Assembly (NCBI RefSeq): GCF_032922745.1
Contig: NZ_CP136693.1
Coordinates: 2,542,001-2,606,000, forward strand
Direction of reading: 5' to 3'
Source: Marinobacter salarius
Lineage (GTDB): Bacteria > Pseudomonadota > Gammaproteobacteria > Pseudomonadales > Oleiphilaceae
DNA: 64,000 nucleotides
The position numbers were made by a program, and so were the translations under genes. The notes beneath the pieces were generated by a model, which did not search any database, had not been told where the DNA came from, and saw nothing but the letters and a program-made list of their open reading frames with translations. Position 1 is the stretch's first letter. Every line of letters begins with the position of its first letter. This document shows positions 36,399-45,412 of this stretch, piece after piece.

Positions 36399-37514
36399 TC
36401 AAAAATCAATGCAGGGTTCCCGGTAAAGCCGGGGGCAGGCGTTGCCGTCCTCGCGGAACAGGTGGCACTTGATGGGCTTGATGCCCAGGGTGACTTTCGA
36501 GCCCTCCTGGACCGGATCGCTGCCGTCGGTGCGCATGGTGATCACGCCATCCACGCCGTTCACGTCCATATGCACCAGGGTCTGATAGCCCAGCCGCTCC
36601 ACCACGGTGACTTCGCCGTCCAGGTACATATCCGCTTCTTCGTCGTTGCTCAGATGCTCGGGACGGATGCCCACGGTGACGGATTCACCAGCGGTGAGCT
36701 CGTGGCCGTTGATGGGCAGTTCCAGGGAGTGTTTTCCGGGCATGGTAACGGTCACGGACTGGCTGCTGGCACTCTCTACGGTGCAGTCGATGAAGTTCAT
36801 CTTCGGGGAACCGATAAAACCAGCCACGAACCGTGTAGCGGGGTAGTGGTAGAGCTCCATGGGCCTGCCGACCTGAGCGATGGAGCCGTTATCCAGAGCG
36901 ACAATTTTATCCGCCATGGTCATGGCTTCCACCTGGTCGTGGGTGACGTACACCATGGTGGCGTCCAGGCGCTTGTGCAGCCGGGAGATCTCGATGCGCA
37001 TCTGCACCCGCAGGGAAGCGTCGAGGTTGGACAGGGGCTCGTCGAACAGGAATACCGTCGGCTCGCGCACGATGGTTCGTCCGATGGCAACCCGCTGGCG
37101 CTGACCACCGGACAAATCCTTGGGTTTGCGTTCCAGCAGGTTGTTCAGCTGTAGCAGTTTGGCGGCATCGTTTACGCGACGGTCAATCTCGGCCTTGTCG
37201 GTTTTGGCGAGTTTGAGCCCGAATGCCATGTTTTCCGCCACGTTCATGTGGGGGTATAGCGCATAGGACTGGAACACCATGCCCACTTCCCGTTCCTTGG
37301 GAGGGAGGTTGTTGACCTTGTCATTGCCAATGTACAGCTCGCCAGATGTGATGTCTTCGAGCCCGGCGATCATTCTCAGTAGGGTGGATTTGCCGCAGCC
37401 GGAGGGGCCGACAAACACCACAAATTCACCGTCGTCGATATCCAGGTTCACATTGCGGGTGACCTGGGTTTCGTCATAACTCTTGCAGATGTTTCTTAAT
37501 GTGACGCTGGCCAT
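36399..37514 (-). CDS. malK: MalK, ATPase of the maltose importer
   Basis: 371 residues, the normal MalK/UgpC length. Walker A GPSGCGKST (about 39), signature LSGGQRQRVAIGR, Walker B VFLFDEPLSNLD, then a C-terminal regulatory domain with GIRPEHL. In E. coli the C-terminal domain also binds and restrains MalT, and malT is present at 47246 here. It lies 36 bp after the alpha-glucosidase gene on the same strand, so they form one transcript, apart from malEFG. Confidence 0.94.
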   Translation of the reverse strand: MASVTLRNICKSYDETQVTRNVNLDIDDGEFVVFVGPSGCGKSTLLRMIAGLEDITSGELYIGNDKVNNLPPKEREVGMVFQSYALYPHMNVAENMAFGLKLAKTDKAEIDRRVNDAAKLLQLNNLLERKPKDLSGGQRQRVAIGRTIVREPTVFLFDEPLSNLDASLRVQMRIEISRLHKRLDATMVYVTHDQVEAMTMADKIVALDNGSIAQVGRPMELYHYPATRFVAGFIGSPKMNFIDCTVESASSQSVTVTMPGKHSLELPINGHELTAGESVTVGIRPEHLSNDEEADMYLDGEVTVVERLGYQTLVHMDVNGVDGVITMRTDGSDPVQEGSKVTLGIKPIKCHLFREDGNACPRLYREPCIDF

Positions 37515-37550
37515 AATGTATGTCTTCTTGTTTGATCTGTGAAAGCGGAC

Positions 37551-39164
37551 TCAGAGTGTTGCAATCTCCACACCCCAGGGCTGCAGTTCCAGCTCCCTGT
37601 CATTCCAGGAACCGCCGACGAAATCAGGCGCGCCGCTAACCGTCTGGCCCGCGGCCGGAGCTGTGATTCGAACCTGCTGATCGGCCAGGTTCAGGGCGAC
37701 CAGAAGGGTGGTGCCCTCATAGGTCCGGGTGTAAGCCAGAGTGTTTTCGGGGCTATCCAGAAACTCAATGTCGCCCTTCAGCAGTACAGGTTGCTGTGCA
37801 CGCCAGCCCAGGAATTTACGGTATGCCTGCAGGATGGAGTTCTCCTGTTCGTGCTGGACGGCAACCGCCGCACCGTAGTGTTCATCATAAACCGGCAGCC
37901 ACGGGCGTGCATCGGAGAAGCCGCCGTTGGCTTCTTTGTCATGCCAAACCATGGGGGTGCGGCAACCGTCCCGGCCCTTGTATTCGGGCCAGAAATTGAT
38001 GCCGTAGGGGTCAACCAGGTCTTTGTACTCCAGCTCCGCCTCGGTCAGCCCGAGTTCTTCGCCCTGATAGATGCAGACGCTGCCACGGAGTGTCAGCAGC
38101 ATCGCCATATAGGCTTTCAACTGTTGGGGCGAACGCGCCTGCCAGCGGGTAGCAACCCGTGAAACATCATGGTTGCCGATGGCCCAGCAGGGCCAGCCGT
38201 CGGTCAGTTTTTTCTCGATGGAGTCGACGGTCTTATGGAAGAAGTCGGCTCCATGCTGTTCTGTCAGCAGATCAAAGGAATAGGCCATGTGCAGTTTGTC
38301 GCCGCCACTGGTGTATTCCGCCATAGTCTGGAGGGAGTTGTCGTCGCCGATTTCCCCAACGGTGGTGGTGCCAGGGTACTGGTCGAGCAGGGCACGCAGG
38401 CGCTGCAGAAAGGCCAGGTTTTCCGGGCGGGTCTTGTCATATTTGTGGAACTGGTAGGCGTACGGATTTTCCTTGCGTACACCGATGGAACCCTCGGCAA
38501 CGGCGTTGCTGGGCGGGTTGTCCCGCAGTTCCGGATCGTGGAAGCAGAAGTTGATGGCGTCCAGGCGGAAACCGTCAACACCTCTGTCCAGCCAGAACTT
38601 TACATCCGAGAGTACCTGTTCAACCACGTCCGGGCAGTGGAAGTTCAGGTCCGGCTGGCTGGTCAGGAAATTGTGCAGGTAGTATTGCTTGCGGCGGCTG
38701 TCCCAGGCCCAGGCGGAGCCACCAAAAACAGACAGCCAGTTGTTGGGCGGGGTGCCGTCCGCATTTGGATCGGCCCATACGTACCAGTCTGCTTTCGGGT
38801 TGTCGCGGCTGGCGCGGCTTTCCGCAAACCAGCGATGCTGATCGGATGAATGGCTTAACACCTGGTCGATCATGATCTTCAGGTCGCGCTTGTGGGCCTC
38901 GGCAATGAGCTCATCGAAATCCTCGATGGTGCCGAAAATCGGGTCTACGCCGCGATAGTCAGACACGTCGTAACCAAAGTCTTTCATCGGCGAGGTAAAG
39001 AAGGGTGACAGCCAGATGGCATCCACGTTCAGGCTGGCGATGTAATCAAGTTTCGCAGTAACCCCAGGCAGGTCACCAATGCCATCGCCATTGGAATCGT
39101 AGAAGCTGCGTGGATAAACTTGGTAAATGACGGCTCCACGCCACCAGTCCGGGTTCTTCATCAT
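37551..39164 (-). CDS. GH13 alpha-glucosidase (oligo-1,4/1,6-glucosidase type)
   Basis: 537-residue cytoplasmic enzyme without signal peptide that releases glucose from imported maltose or maltodextrin. It opens with DWWRGAVIYQVYPRSFYDSN. Catalytic regions: MIDQVLSHSSDQH, GVDGFRLDAINF (nucleophile Asp), TTVGEIGDD (acid Glu), AIGNHDVSR. The QVLSHSS variant of region I places it in the GH13_23-like alpha-glucosidase group. GAGG five bases upstream supports the start at 39164 (an adjacent ATG at 39161 is also possible). It feeds glucose to Glk. Confidence 0.93.
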   Translation of the reverse strand: MMKNPDWWRGAVIYQVYPRSFYDSNGDGIGDLPGVTAKLDYIASLNVDAIWLSPFFTSPMKDFGYDVSDYRGVDPIFGTIEDFDELIAEAHKRDLKIMIDQVLSHSSDQHRWFAESRASRDNPKADWYVWADPNADGTPPNNWLSVFGGSAWAWDSRRKQYYLHNFLTSQPDLNFHCPDVVEQVLSDVKFWLDRGVDGFRLDAINFCFHDPELRDNPPSNAVAEGSIGVRKENPYAYQFHKYDKTRPENLAFLQRLRALLDQYPGTTTVGEIGDDNSLQTMAEYTSGGDKLHMAYSFDLLTEQHGADFFHKTVDSIEKKLTDGWPCWAIGNHDVSRVATRWQARSPQQLKAYMAMLLTLRGSVCIYQGEELGLTEAELEYKDLVDPYGINFWPEYKGRDGCRTPMVWHDKEANGGFSDARPWLPVYDEHYGAAVAVQHEQENSILQAYRKFLGWRAQQPVLLKGDIEFLDSPENTLAYTRTYEGTTLLVALNLADQQVRITAPAAGQTVSGAPDFVGGSWNDRELELQPWGVEIATL

Positions 39165-39301
39165 CTTGCCTCGCTTAACACCCTGGCGGTGAAAGATTGT
39201 TATTGTGGGAGCGGAGAGCATCCGCTGGAATAGCTTTCATGCATAGTGCGACGATGGTCCCGGTCGTTCATCCTCCTGGCGCACTTTTTGTTGGCGTAGT
39301 C

Positions 39302-39334
39302 GGGGGGATGAGGGGGGCGTAGAGGGGATGAGTC
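39302..39334 (+). promoter_or_regulatory. MalT boxes upstream of the alpha-glucosidase-malK operon
   Basis: GGGGATGAGG (39304-39313) is an exact match to the MalT consensus, followed by GGGGCGTAGAGGGGATGAG (39314-39332), nearly identical to the lamB site. It lies about 140 bp upstream of the alpha-glucosidase start and 55 bp before the divergent apbE-like gene. Confidence 0.7.
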
Positions 39335-39389
39335 GTCATAGGCTTCAAAGGCAACGATCAAAACACGGTTATCAAAACGAGGGCGGGCG

Positions 39390-40403
39390 GTGAACAACGG
39401 ACGGTTGAGTATGCGGGTGGTTGCACAGACGCTGGCGTGGGGTTTGGCCATGCTGCTGACGGTGGCCACGCCGGCCCATGCAGAATGGGTGCGTGTGAGT
39501 GGTACGGCAATGACCACCGCCATCGAGATGGAGTTCTGGTCCGAGGATGCGGCCGTGGCCAGTGAGGCCGGAGACGCAGTGCTGGCGATGTTCGACCGGA
39601 TTGACCACCAGATGAGCCGGTACCGGGAGGATTCGGAACTGTCCCGGGTTAATCGCGAGGCCGCCGACGGCCCGGTGCAGGTGAGCGACAGCCTGTTTAC
39701 CGTGCTCCAACAGGCTCTGCGTATTTCCGAATTGAGCAACGGCGCCTTCGACATCAGTTTCGGGTCCGTTGGCTACCTGTATGATTTTCGTGCCAGACAA
39801 CAGCCCTCCGATGAAGAACTGGCGAAGGGGCTGGCAAAGGTGAATTACAAGTCCGTGGTGCTGGACCCCAGCGCCACCACCGTCCGATTTCTTGATGAAG
39901 GCATCAGGCTGGACCTGGGGGGCATTGCCAAGGGGTATGCGGTTGATCGCGGTATCGACATCCTCAAGTCCTTCGGCATTCGCCAGGCACGACTGAGCGC
40001 CGGCGGTGACCTGCGGCTGCTGGGTGACAAGCGCGGCAAGCCCTGGATAGTCGGTATCCGGGATCCCCGATCTGAATCACGCAACGCCATGGTGCTGCCA
40101 CTGACCAACGTGGCGGTGTCGACGTCAGGCGATTACGAACGCTTCTTTTTTGACGATAACCACGAGCGTGTCCATCACATTCTCTCGCCAGCGACCGGCA
40201 AACCGGTAAAAGGCGTGCAGAGTGTGACCATCCTCGGCGACGACAGCATCACAACCGATGGCTTGTCCACGGCGGTCTTTGTGCTTGGGGCCGCCAAGGG
40301 CCTGGAGATGATCAATGAATTGGAGGGCATTGACGCCATCATCATTGATGAGCAGCGTCAAGTGCATTATTCGGACGGATTAATGGCGCCGGAAGGGTCG
40401 TGA
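39390..40403 (+). CDS. apbE: ApbE family FAD:protein FMN transferase
   Basis: 337 residues with an N-terminal Sec signal (LAWGLAMLLTVATPAHA). ApbE enzymes attach FMN covalently to Thr of exported flavoproteins such as RnfG and NqrC. Features: GTAMTTAIE near the start, LDLGGIAKGYAVDRGIDIL, RLSAGGDLRLLG and AVSTSGDYERFF, which fit the FAD- and metal-binding sites. The GTG at 39390 has GAGGG six bases upstream; an ATG at 39411 would also keep the signal peptide. No Rnf or Nqr gene is in the window. Confidence 0.9.
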   Translation: MNNGRLSMRVVAQTLAWGLAMLLTVATPAHAEWVRVSGTAMTTAIEMEFWSEDAAVASEAGDAVLAMFDRIDHQMSRYREDSELSRVNREAADGPVQVSDSLFTVLQQALRISELSNGAFDISFGSVGYLYDFRARQQPSDEELAKGLAKVNYKSVVLDPSATTVRFLDEGIRLDLGGIAKGYAVDRGIDILKSFGIRQARLSAGGDLRLLGDKRGKPWIVGIRDPRSESRNAMVLPLTNVAVSTSGDYERFFFDDNHERVHHILSPATGKPVKGVQSVTILGDDSITTDGLSTAVFVLGAAKGLEMINELEGIDAIIIDEQRQVHYSDGLMAPEGS

Positions 40404-40412
40404 TGCCGGAGG

Positions 40413-40440
40413 TGTGGCCGGGCCCGCAGGCCCGGCCACA
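40413..40440. terminator. Bidirectional hairpin after the apbE-like gene
   Basis: A perfect 12-bp GC-rich stem (TGTGGCCGGGCC / GGCCCGGCCACA) with a CGCA loop sits exactly between the convergent stops at 40403 and 40446. No T-run, so it may rely on another mechanism or only protect the mRNA ends. Confidence 0.6.
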
Positions 40441-40445
40441 TTGGG

Positions 40446-42002
40446 TTACACGATCGGTTCGAGGGCGATAAGCCGATCCCGGCTTGCCTGATTCCCGAGG
40501 CCATGATTGGGGAACCTGTCCTGGTTCTCAAACATGCCTTGTTCCCCGTGCAGCGCCATGTAGTTGAGCAACACCGTCTGCACCAACTGGTTTACGTTAT
40601 TGGCCGCAGGGCTTGAGGCCGTTTCCACGGAGGCGTCCGAGCGCATAAAGCCAATCTGGTTGGTGAGGGCCGTGGGTTGGCCCGCCGGGCTGTAGACCAG
40701 GAAGAACGATGCAGCTGTCTGCTGGTTGTCGCCCGTCCACTCACCTTTACCGCGCCCGGCCATGGACTCGTCCAGTCGGCCATTACTTGATACCGAGCCA
40801 TCACTGAACACGTACAGCATCAGTGGTGTTTGTGTTCGGTGGGCGTATTCCAGGCAGGCGCCCATGCAGCGGCCTGCCAGGTAGTCCCGGTCCTCTCCCG
40901 TGCCCCGCTCGCCGGTGTGGTAGTCGTAGCCACCCAGGGTGACGGTACCGGCGCCGGCATAGCCGTTCTGAACCAGTTTCATAACCGCAGCGGTCTTGCG
41001 GATTTCCCGGCCCAGGCGCGAATTTTCGTTGAACTGGGCCTCGGTGAAAATGCCTCCCACGATATCGGTATCCTGAGACGGGTCGATAGAGGACGGGTCG
41101 GCAAAGCGCTCGGTCAGGTCCGCGCTTTTGACATAACCGCAGTTGACGAGGTCTTTCACAACATCGTCTCTGGTGACGAGTGTGGTATCGACGTTGTCCA
41201 GCTTCTTGCGGCTGATGCGCTGGATGGATTCCATCACTGCGACGGCATCGTCCTGATCCAGAATGGCCGTCAGATCGCCCACGTCCACCAAGCCGGAAAC
41301 ATCGCTCGGGCGGTCAATCTTGGTGGGGCGCACCTGGGGATTGATCAGGCTCATGGGGGCCATGGAGTTGCCGCCGCTCTCGGAGCTCTGCGAGCCCACC
41401 AGAGTGAGCAGTTCGCCGTCGGCGCCCGCCTTGCTGATGCCGTACATTGGGTTGTGTGGGTTGTTGCCGGTGTCGTTCTCGGAGCGCGCGGCAATGATGG
41501 CACCGTTTATGTTGGCACGAGCCATGGCAGACGTGCTGTGCTGCATACCCCGCAGGAAACCGCTGTCGGAATGGAACGCCAGGCCGAACTCCTGGTTCAC
41601 GAAGGCGGGGTCATTGGGTAGCATGGTGCCCGGCAACCCCAGCTTGTTGTAGCCAGCCGTGCTCAGGAAGTCGAACTGGCCACCGGATCTGCCGAGCAGA
41701 ACGTTCGAGCCGGCGATGTTGGCACCGCCCGCCAGGTCAAAGCAGATAAAGGGAATCTTGCCCGCGCCGGCCGAAGCGATACCGCACGATTCCTTCCAGT
41801 CCTCAAGGTCCGGAGACAACGCCGCAGCCGCCTGCCGTGGGTTGGCGAACAGGCTGAACACCGATGCACCGCAGAGGGTGGCCGCGCCCGTCATAAAGCC
41901 CTGGGCGATGAACTCACGCCGGGTTTTCGGCCTTGCGTGGTCGCTGTGCAGGAGAGGTTGATCCGTCGCCAGTGCACGTTTACGAGAAGGTTTGATATAC
42001 AT
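40446..42002 (-). CDS. Tat-exported DUF1501-like protein
   Basis: 518 residues. A twin-arginine signal (TRREFIAQGFMTGAA, Arg28-Arg29) marks export of a folded protein. The body has IPFICFDLAGGANIAGSNVL, TLGGYDYHTGERGTGEDRDY and LMLYVFSDGSVSSNG, resembling DUF1501-like (alkaline-phosphatase-fold) secreted proteins. Function unknown. AGAGGA upstream supports the ATG at 42002; a TTG two codons earlier is possible. It is 12 bp downstream of the truncated gene at 42015, its likely former operon partner. Confidence 0.75.
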   Translation of the reverse strand: MYIKPSRKRALATDQPLLHSDHARPKTRREFIAQGFMTGAATLCGASVFSLFANPRQAAAALSPDLEDWKESCGIASAGAGKIPFICFDLAGGANIAGSNVLLGRSGGQFDFLSTAGYNKLGLPGTMLPNDPAFVNQEFGLAFHSDSGFLRGMQHSTSAMARANINGAIIAARSENDTGNNPHNPMYGISKAGADGELLTLVGSQSSESGGNSMAPMSLINPQVRPTKIDRPSDVSGLVDVGDLTAILDQDDAVAVMESIQRISRKKLDNVDTTLVTRDDVVKDLVNCGYVKSADLTERFADPSSIDPSQDTDIVGGIFTEAQFNENSRLGREIRKTAAVMKLVQNGYAGAGTVTLGGYDYHTGERGTGEDRDYLAGRCMGACLEYAHRTQTPLMLYVFSDGSVSSNGRLDESMAGRGKGEWTGDNQQTAASFFLVYSPAGQPTALTNQIGFMRSDASVETASSPAANNVNQLVQTVLLNYMALHGEQGMFENQDRFPNHGLGNQASRDRLIALEPIV

Positions 42003-42014
42003 GGTCAACGTCCT

Positions 42015-42467
42015 CTACTGGATCAGTGTCACGGCGCTGCCCAGCACGGCGGCGCAGCTTGCTTTGACAACGGTTTCGGTACGGCCGGCCTCGCAACTAC
42101 CACCACAGGTGGTGAGGCGTCCCATCAGGGCGTCCAGCTCGGTTTCAATGTCCGCGTCGGCGGGTTGCGTGCTCAGGCTTGTGCCGACGAAGTTTTCCAT
42201 CAACGGCGTCTTGATGAGCGCCCGACCGGCGTCGTCAAACGCGGTGCCTGCACTCTCACCGAAGTTAAAGCCCGGGAAGAAGGCGGTGCGTCGTGTGGTA
42301 TCAGACACCAGGACGTCACAGTACTGGATCGCCATCTGGGTAATCGCCATTTGATGGGATGACAGGAAGCCTTCAAGGTCCTCCACCGTCGGCAGCTGTT
42401 GCTTGACCGTGGTGAATGTCTCGGCGACGGCTGGCTGGGTGGTTGGAATACCCGTTACCTTCGACAT
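42015..42467 (-). pseudogene. C-terminal remnant of a larger secreted (LamG-type?) protein
   Basis: An open 150-codon frame with a TAA two codons before its first ATG, no ribosome site, and content that starts abruptly (VTGIPTTQPAVAETFTTV) and ends with LTTCGGSCEAGRT and VVKASCAAVLGSAVTLIQ. It looks like the tail of a long protein normally encoded upstream of the Tat-exported gene; I recall LamG-domain proteins in this position, but that is memory, not search. The 5' part has been replaced by the accessory patch at about 42470. Confidence 0.6.
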
Positions 42468-43032
42468 GGACCATTAATTTCCAAGGGAGAAGCGTCTGGT
42501 TCTAGTTTTGAGTTAACCTCTGTCGATAGCTTCAGCATCGAAGACCAGAAATGGGGTAAGTGATCACGCAATTTCTCTCTGGCCTCCATTATGTCATCGG
42601 GCCTCGCGGCTTTGGTTGAGGGAAGCACCATAGCCACCGAGCTAAGAGCAATATTTGCTGCAATTTGTTTAGCATTTGAGACGCCAGCAGTCTTTCTTGG
42701 CGTGAAGTGCGCACCGCTCAGGAATATTGGCACACAACCAGAGTTTATGAACCGTGCCATCTCATTTTCTGATCCCGTGGATACAACCAATTCATTCCTA
42801 GTGACTCTATATGTATTCTCCTCCCCTTTTTCCCCTTCCTTAATGAGTTCCACTGACACGGGACCGTCCTCAGGCAGAAGACTGCAGCGAAAGATATCCG
42901 GAAAAAGTAGGGAGTTTCTATAGAAAAACTCATCGCTTGCAAGGAGATATTTATTAACTGTCTCTTTTTGCTCAGTGGTTAGCCCACTTAATGGGTCTTC
43001 ATCCGAGCCTGGATCTCTTGGAGTTAAACTAA

Positions 43033-44188
43033 GGAGACTCTGAATAAGTCTCAAAATCAGCGATAATATGGCCATCGCCAACCGCATAGGATTCGTTGCC
43101 ACCATGGATCAGATCACTTTCTCCGAAGCTGAGTACCAGACCAAGAAGCGCAAGACGCGTCGCGAGATCTTTCTGGAACGGATGGACAAGCTGATTCCGT
43201 GGAAGCAGTTGGAGAAGAAGGTAGCCCGTTATTACCCCAAGGGTCAGAACGGTCGGCCTCCGTATCCGCTGCCTGCCATGCTTCGAGTTCACTGCATGCA
43301 GTTGTTCTATAACCTGAGCGACCCGGCGATGGAAGACGCTCTTTACGAGATCGAATCCATGCGCCACTTCGCTGGCCTGAAGCTGGACCGCTTGCCGGAC
43401 GAGACCACCATTCTCAACTTCCGGCATTTCCTGGAGCAGCACGGTCTTGGCAAGGCGCTGTTTAAAGAGGTGAATAAACACTTGGAGAAGAACGGCCTGA
43501 TGCTGCGTGAAGGCAGCATCGTAGATGCCACCATTATTTCTGCTCCAAGCTCCACCAAGAACAGCACTGGCAAGCGCGATCCTGAAATGCACCAGACCAG
43601 AAAGGGCAACGAATGGCACTTCGGCATGAAGATGCACATTGGTGTCGACGATACGCTTGGCCTGATTCATAGCATCGATACCACCGCTGCCAACGTGCAC
43701 GACATCGTGCCCACCGACAAGCTGCTGCACGGTGAAGAGCAACGGGTCTTCGGCGATGCCGGGTACCTTGGCATTCAGAAGCGGGATGAGCATAAGCACC
43801 GTGAAAACGTCTCCTGGTTCATTGCCAAACGGCCTGGCACCCGGAAGAAGCTGGATGCTGACAAGCTGAAAGCCGAGAAAATCAAAGCCAGTGTTCGTGC
43901 CAAAGTGGAGCATCCCTTCCGGTACATTAAACAGGTCTTCGGTTATAGCAAGGTCCGCTATCGCGGTCTAGCCAAGAACAACAACCGGCTGCATTTGCTG
44001 GCCGCGTTCAGCAACCTGCTGATTGGTGAAAAATACATGCTGGCGTAGGGCCAGTGCGCCTGTTTTTCGCCAAAATGGCGGGAATCGGGCAAGAAACACA
44101 CAACTAACGGGAAAATAGTGTCTGAATCTTCGATTTTTTGCCGGTTAAACCCAAGATCGGCAAATATCAGCAGTTATTCAGACCTTCC
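43033..44188 (+). mobile_element. IS5-family insertion sequence (1156 bp) with CTAA target duplication
   Basis: Ends are GGAGACTCTGAATAA on the left and TTATTCAGACCTTCC on the right, imperfect inverted repeats matching 12 of 15. CTAA at 43029-43032 and 44189-44192 is the target duplication, the YTAA target preferred by the IS5 group. One transposase gene fills the element. The intact duplication and open transposase suggest a fairly recent insertion. Confidence 0.9.
43068..44048 (+). CDS. IS5-family transposase
   Basis: 326-residue DDE transposase. Elements of the catalytic triad are visible: IVDATIISAPSS (first Asp), VFGDAGYLG (second Asp) and VEHPFRYIKQVFG (Glu in the YREK-like region). 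An N-terminal domain with RREIFLERMDKLIPWKQL and the LRVHCMQLFYNLSDPAMEDALY phrase are typical of the IS5 subgroup. The frame is complete, so the element may be active. Confidence 0.95.
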   Translation: MAIANRIGFVATMDQITFSEAEYQTKKRKTRREIFLERMDKLIPWKQLEKKVARYYPKGQNGRPPYPLPAMLRVHCMQLFYNLSDPAMEDALYEIESMRHFAGLKLDRLPDETTILNFRHFLEQHGLGKALFKEVNKHLEKNGLMLREGSIVDATIISAPSSTKNSTGKRDPEMHQTRKGNEWHFGMKMHIGVDDTLGLIHSIDTTAANVHDIVPTDKLLHGEEQRVFGDAGYLGIQKRDEHKHRENVSWFIAKRPGTRKKLDADKLKAEKIKASVRAKVEHPFRYIKQVFGYSKVRYRGLAKNNNRLHLLAAFSNLLIGEKYMLA

Positions 44189-44470
44189 CTAAGTTCCGGA
44201 ATATTTTCTTCATTATTGAGAGTTATCCGATATTTCTTGGAAAACTCAATAACGTACTCAAGTTGGTTTAGAAAATGGATCTTGTCGAAAAGTAACGAGA
44301 GCGCAGTGACGTGCCTTTGGTCTGGAATCAAGAATCCAGAACAGAATATCCCTTCGAACGTTGTTATCCTTTTCGACAAGCTCATACTTTAAAATACCTG
44401 CTTGCAATTAACGCCTTGAATAAGCCGCCGTTTGGAGCGCCAGTGCAAAACGGTCGGTTTGATTCACTGG

Positions 44471-45109
44471 TTAGCCTTTATCATAGTTCTCGAATATTCG
44501 CCTCTGGTTGGCCTCAAAGCCCTCAAACTCACCAAGGCTGAAACAGCGGCACTCGTCCTTGGTTAGGTAATGAGCAAATATTTCGCCACCAATATAAAGT
44601 CTGGCTTCTGCTGGCTTACTCGCCTCGCGTGAACGCTGTTCGTGCATCATTGAGGGGATCACCTCAATCAGGTTTCCCTCAGGGACGTTGCACTCTGGCT
44701 TGACCCCAGTTCCGTAAGGTAGCTGTTCCGATTCAAAGTTATTCGTCGAACGGTATGCAAACGAGACAACCTTGTTATCTTCTTCTGATATACCGAACTG
44801 ATAGACCGTTGTAGTGAGATCTTGATCCAGTGAATATCTTTGACGATAGGTCTCCCATAGGTCTCGTAATCCAATCGGTGTGTGGTAATTGAGATTGCGT
44901 ATACCACGCACGATCATCCGAGCACTTACGGTGAGAGCCCATTCATTAGAAAGCCCTCCACCGCCTGTTCCGGCAATAATGGTCCTAAGATGCGGTACGT
45001 GAGTCGCTTTAGAAGCAAAGCAAAAGGGTTCACCATCCGGAGTAACAGCCAGCGTATCTGTTGCAACCAATATTTGGCTTTCATCGGTGGCAAAAATCAA
45101 AGATGACAT
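44471..45109 (-). CDS. Proteasome-beta/HslV-like Ntn hydrolase, stand-alone
   Basis: 212 residues. After removal of Met the chain starts Ser1 (SSLIFATDE), and Asp falls at position 17 (VATDTLA) and Lys at 33 (FASKATH), exactly the numbering of the Thr1/Asp17/Lys33 site of proteasome beta and HslV. IIAGTGGGG follows at 43-51, like the IAG-GG turn of HslV. The nucleophile would be Ser rather than Thr. It lacks the sequence of HslV or Anbu elsewhere. No HslU or other unfoldase is adjacent. Lower GC than the chromosome around it. The IS-split gene lies 85 bp downstream on the same strand, possibly its partner. Confidence 0.6.
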   Translation of the reverse strand: MSSLIFATDESQILVATDTLAVTPDGEPFCFASKATHVPHLRTIIAGTGGGGLSNEWALTVSARMIVRGIRNLNYHTPIGLRDLWETYRQRYSLDQDLTTTVYQFGISEEDNKVVSFAYRSTNNFESEQLPYGTGVKPECNVPEGNLIEVIPSMMHEQRSREASKPAEARLYIGGEIFAHYLTKDECRCFSLGEFEGFEANQRRIFENYDKG

Positions 45110-45412
45110 CCGTATTCGTCCTTGTGGCTAACATCTGTATATGAATCCCCACGACGACTTTTCCAGCGACTCATATTTCTAATCGGATTTCAGTTCAAGC
45201 TAGGCAGAAAATACCATCAGGTCAATCAGTTCCAGAAATTATCACCAGAGGTAAAGTGTTGGGGTATTGGTCGTCGCGACTGCTATCCCTATTTCGAGGG
45301 CCCGGCTAACCCCATCATCCAAATAGAGTTGACCGGGAATTCGTTGCGGTACCAGAAATCATGGTCTGAACGACCATTTTTCCGGACTCCAAAGAACGGT
45401 ATACCGGAATAC
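45110..45412. other. 303-bp gap without recognisable gene
   Basis: Lies between the Ntn hydrolase start and the symporter stop. A weak open frame on the plus strand has no ribosome site, no family resemblance and overlaps the symporter. The stretch probably holds the promoter of the Ntn hydrolase and the right edge of the accessory patch. I saw no tRNA or direct repeat that would mark an attachment site. Confidence 0.4.

Larger units (their letters stand above)
42455..44385 (-). pseudogene. Hypothetical gene split by an IS5-family element
   Basis: Removing 43033-44188 and one CTAA copy joins the frame exactly: ...ENIPEL from 44385-44190 continues as SLTPRDPGSDEDP and runs to 42455, about 255 residues. 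The joined protein begins MSLSKRITTFEGIFCSGFLIP and has segments ALSLLFDKIHFLNQLEYVIEF and DIMEAREKLRDHLPHFWSSM, resembling uncharacterised cytosolic proteins of accessory regions. The last residues (NGPCRR) run into the junction with the truncated gene at 42467, so its 3' end may also be altered. Lower GC than the surroundings. Function unknown. Confidence 0.75.

Noticed and set aside
43068..44048. Composite transposon spanning the accessory patch
   Set aside because: Only one IS copy is present; the second flank shows no matching element.
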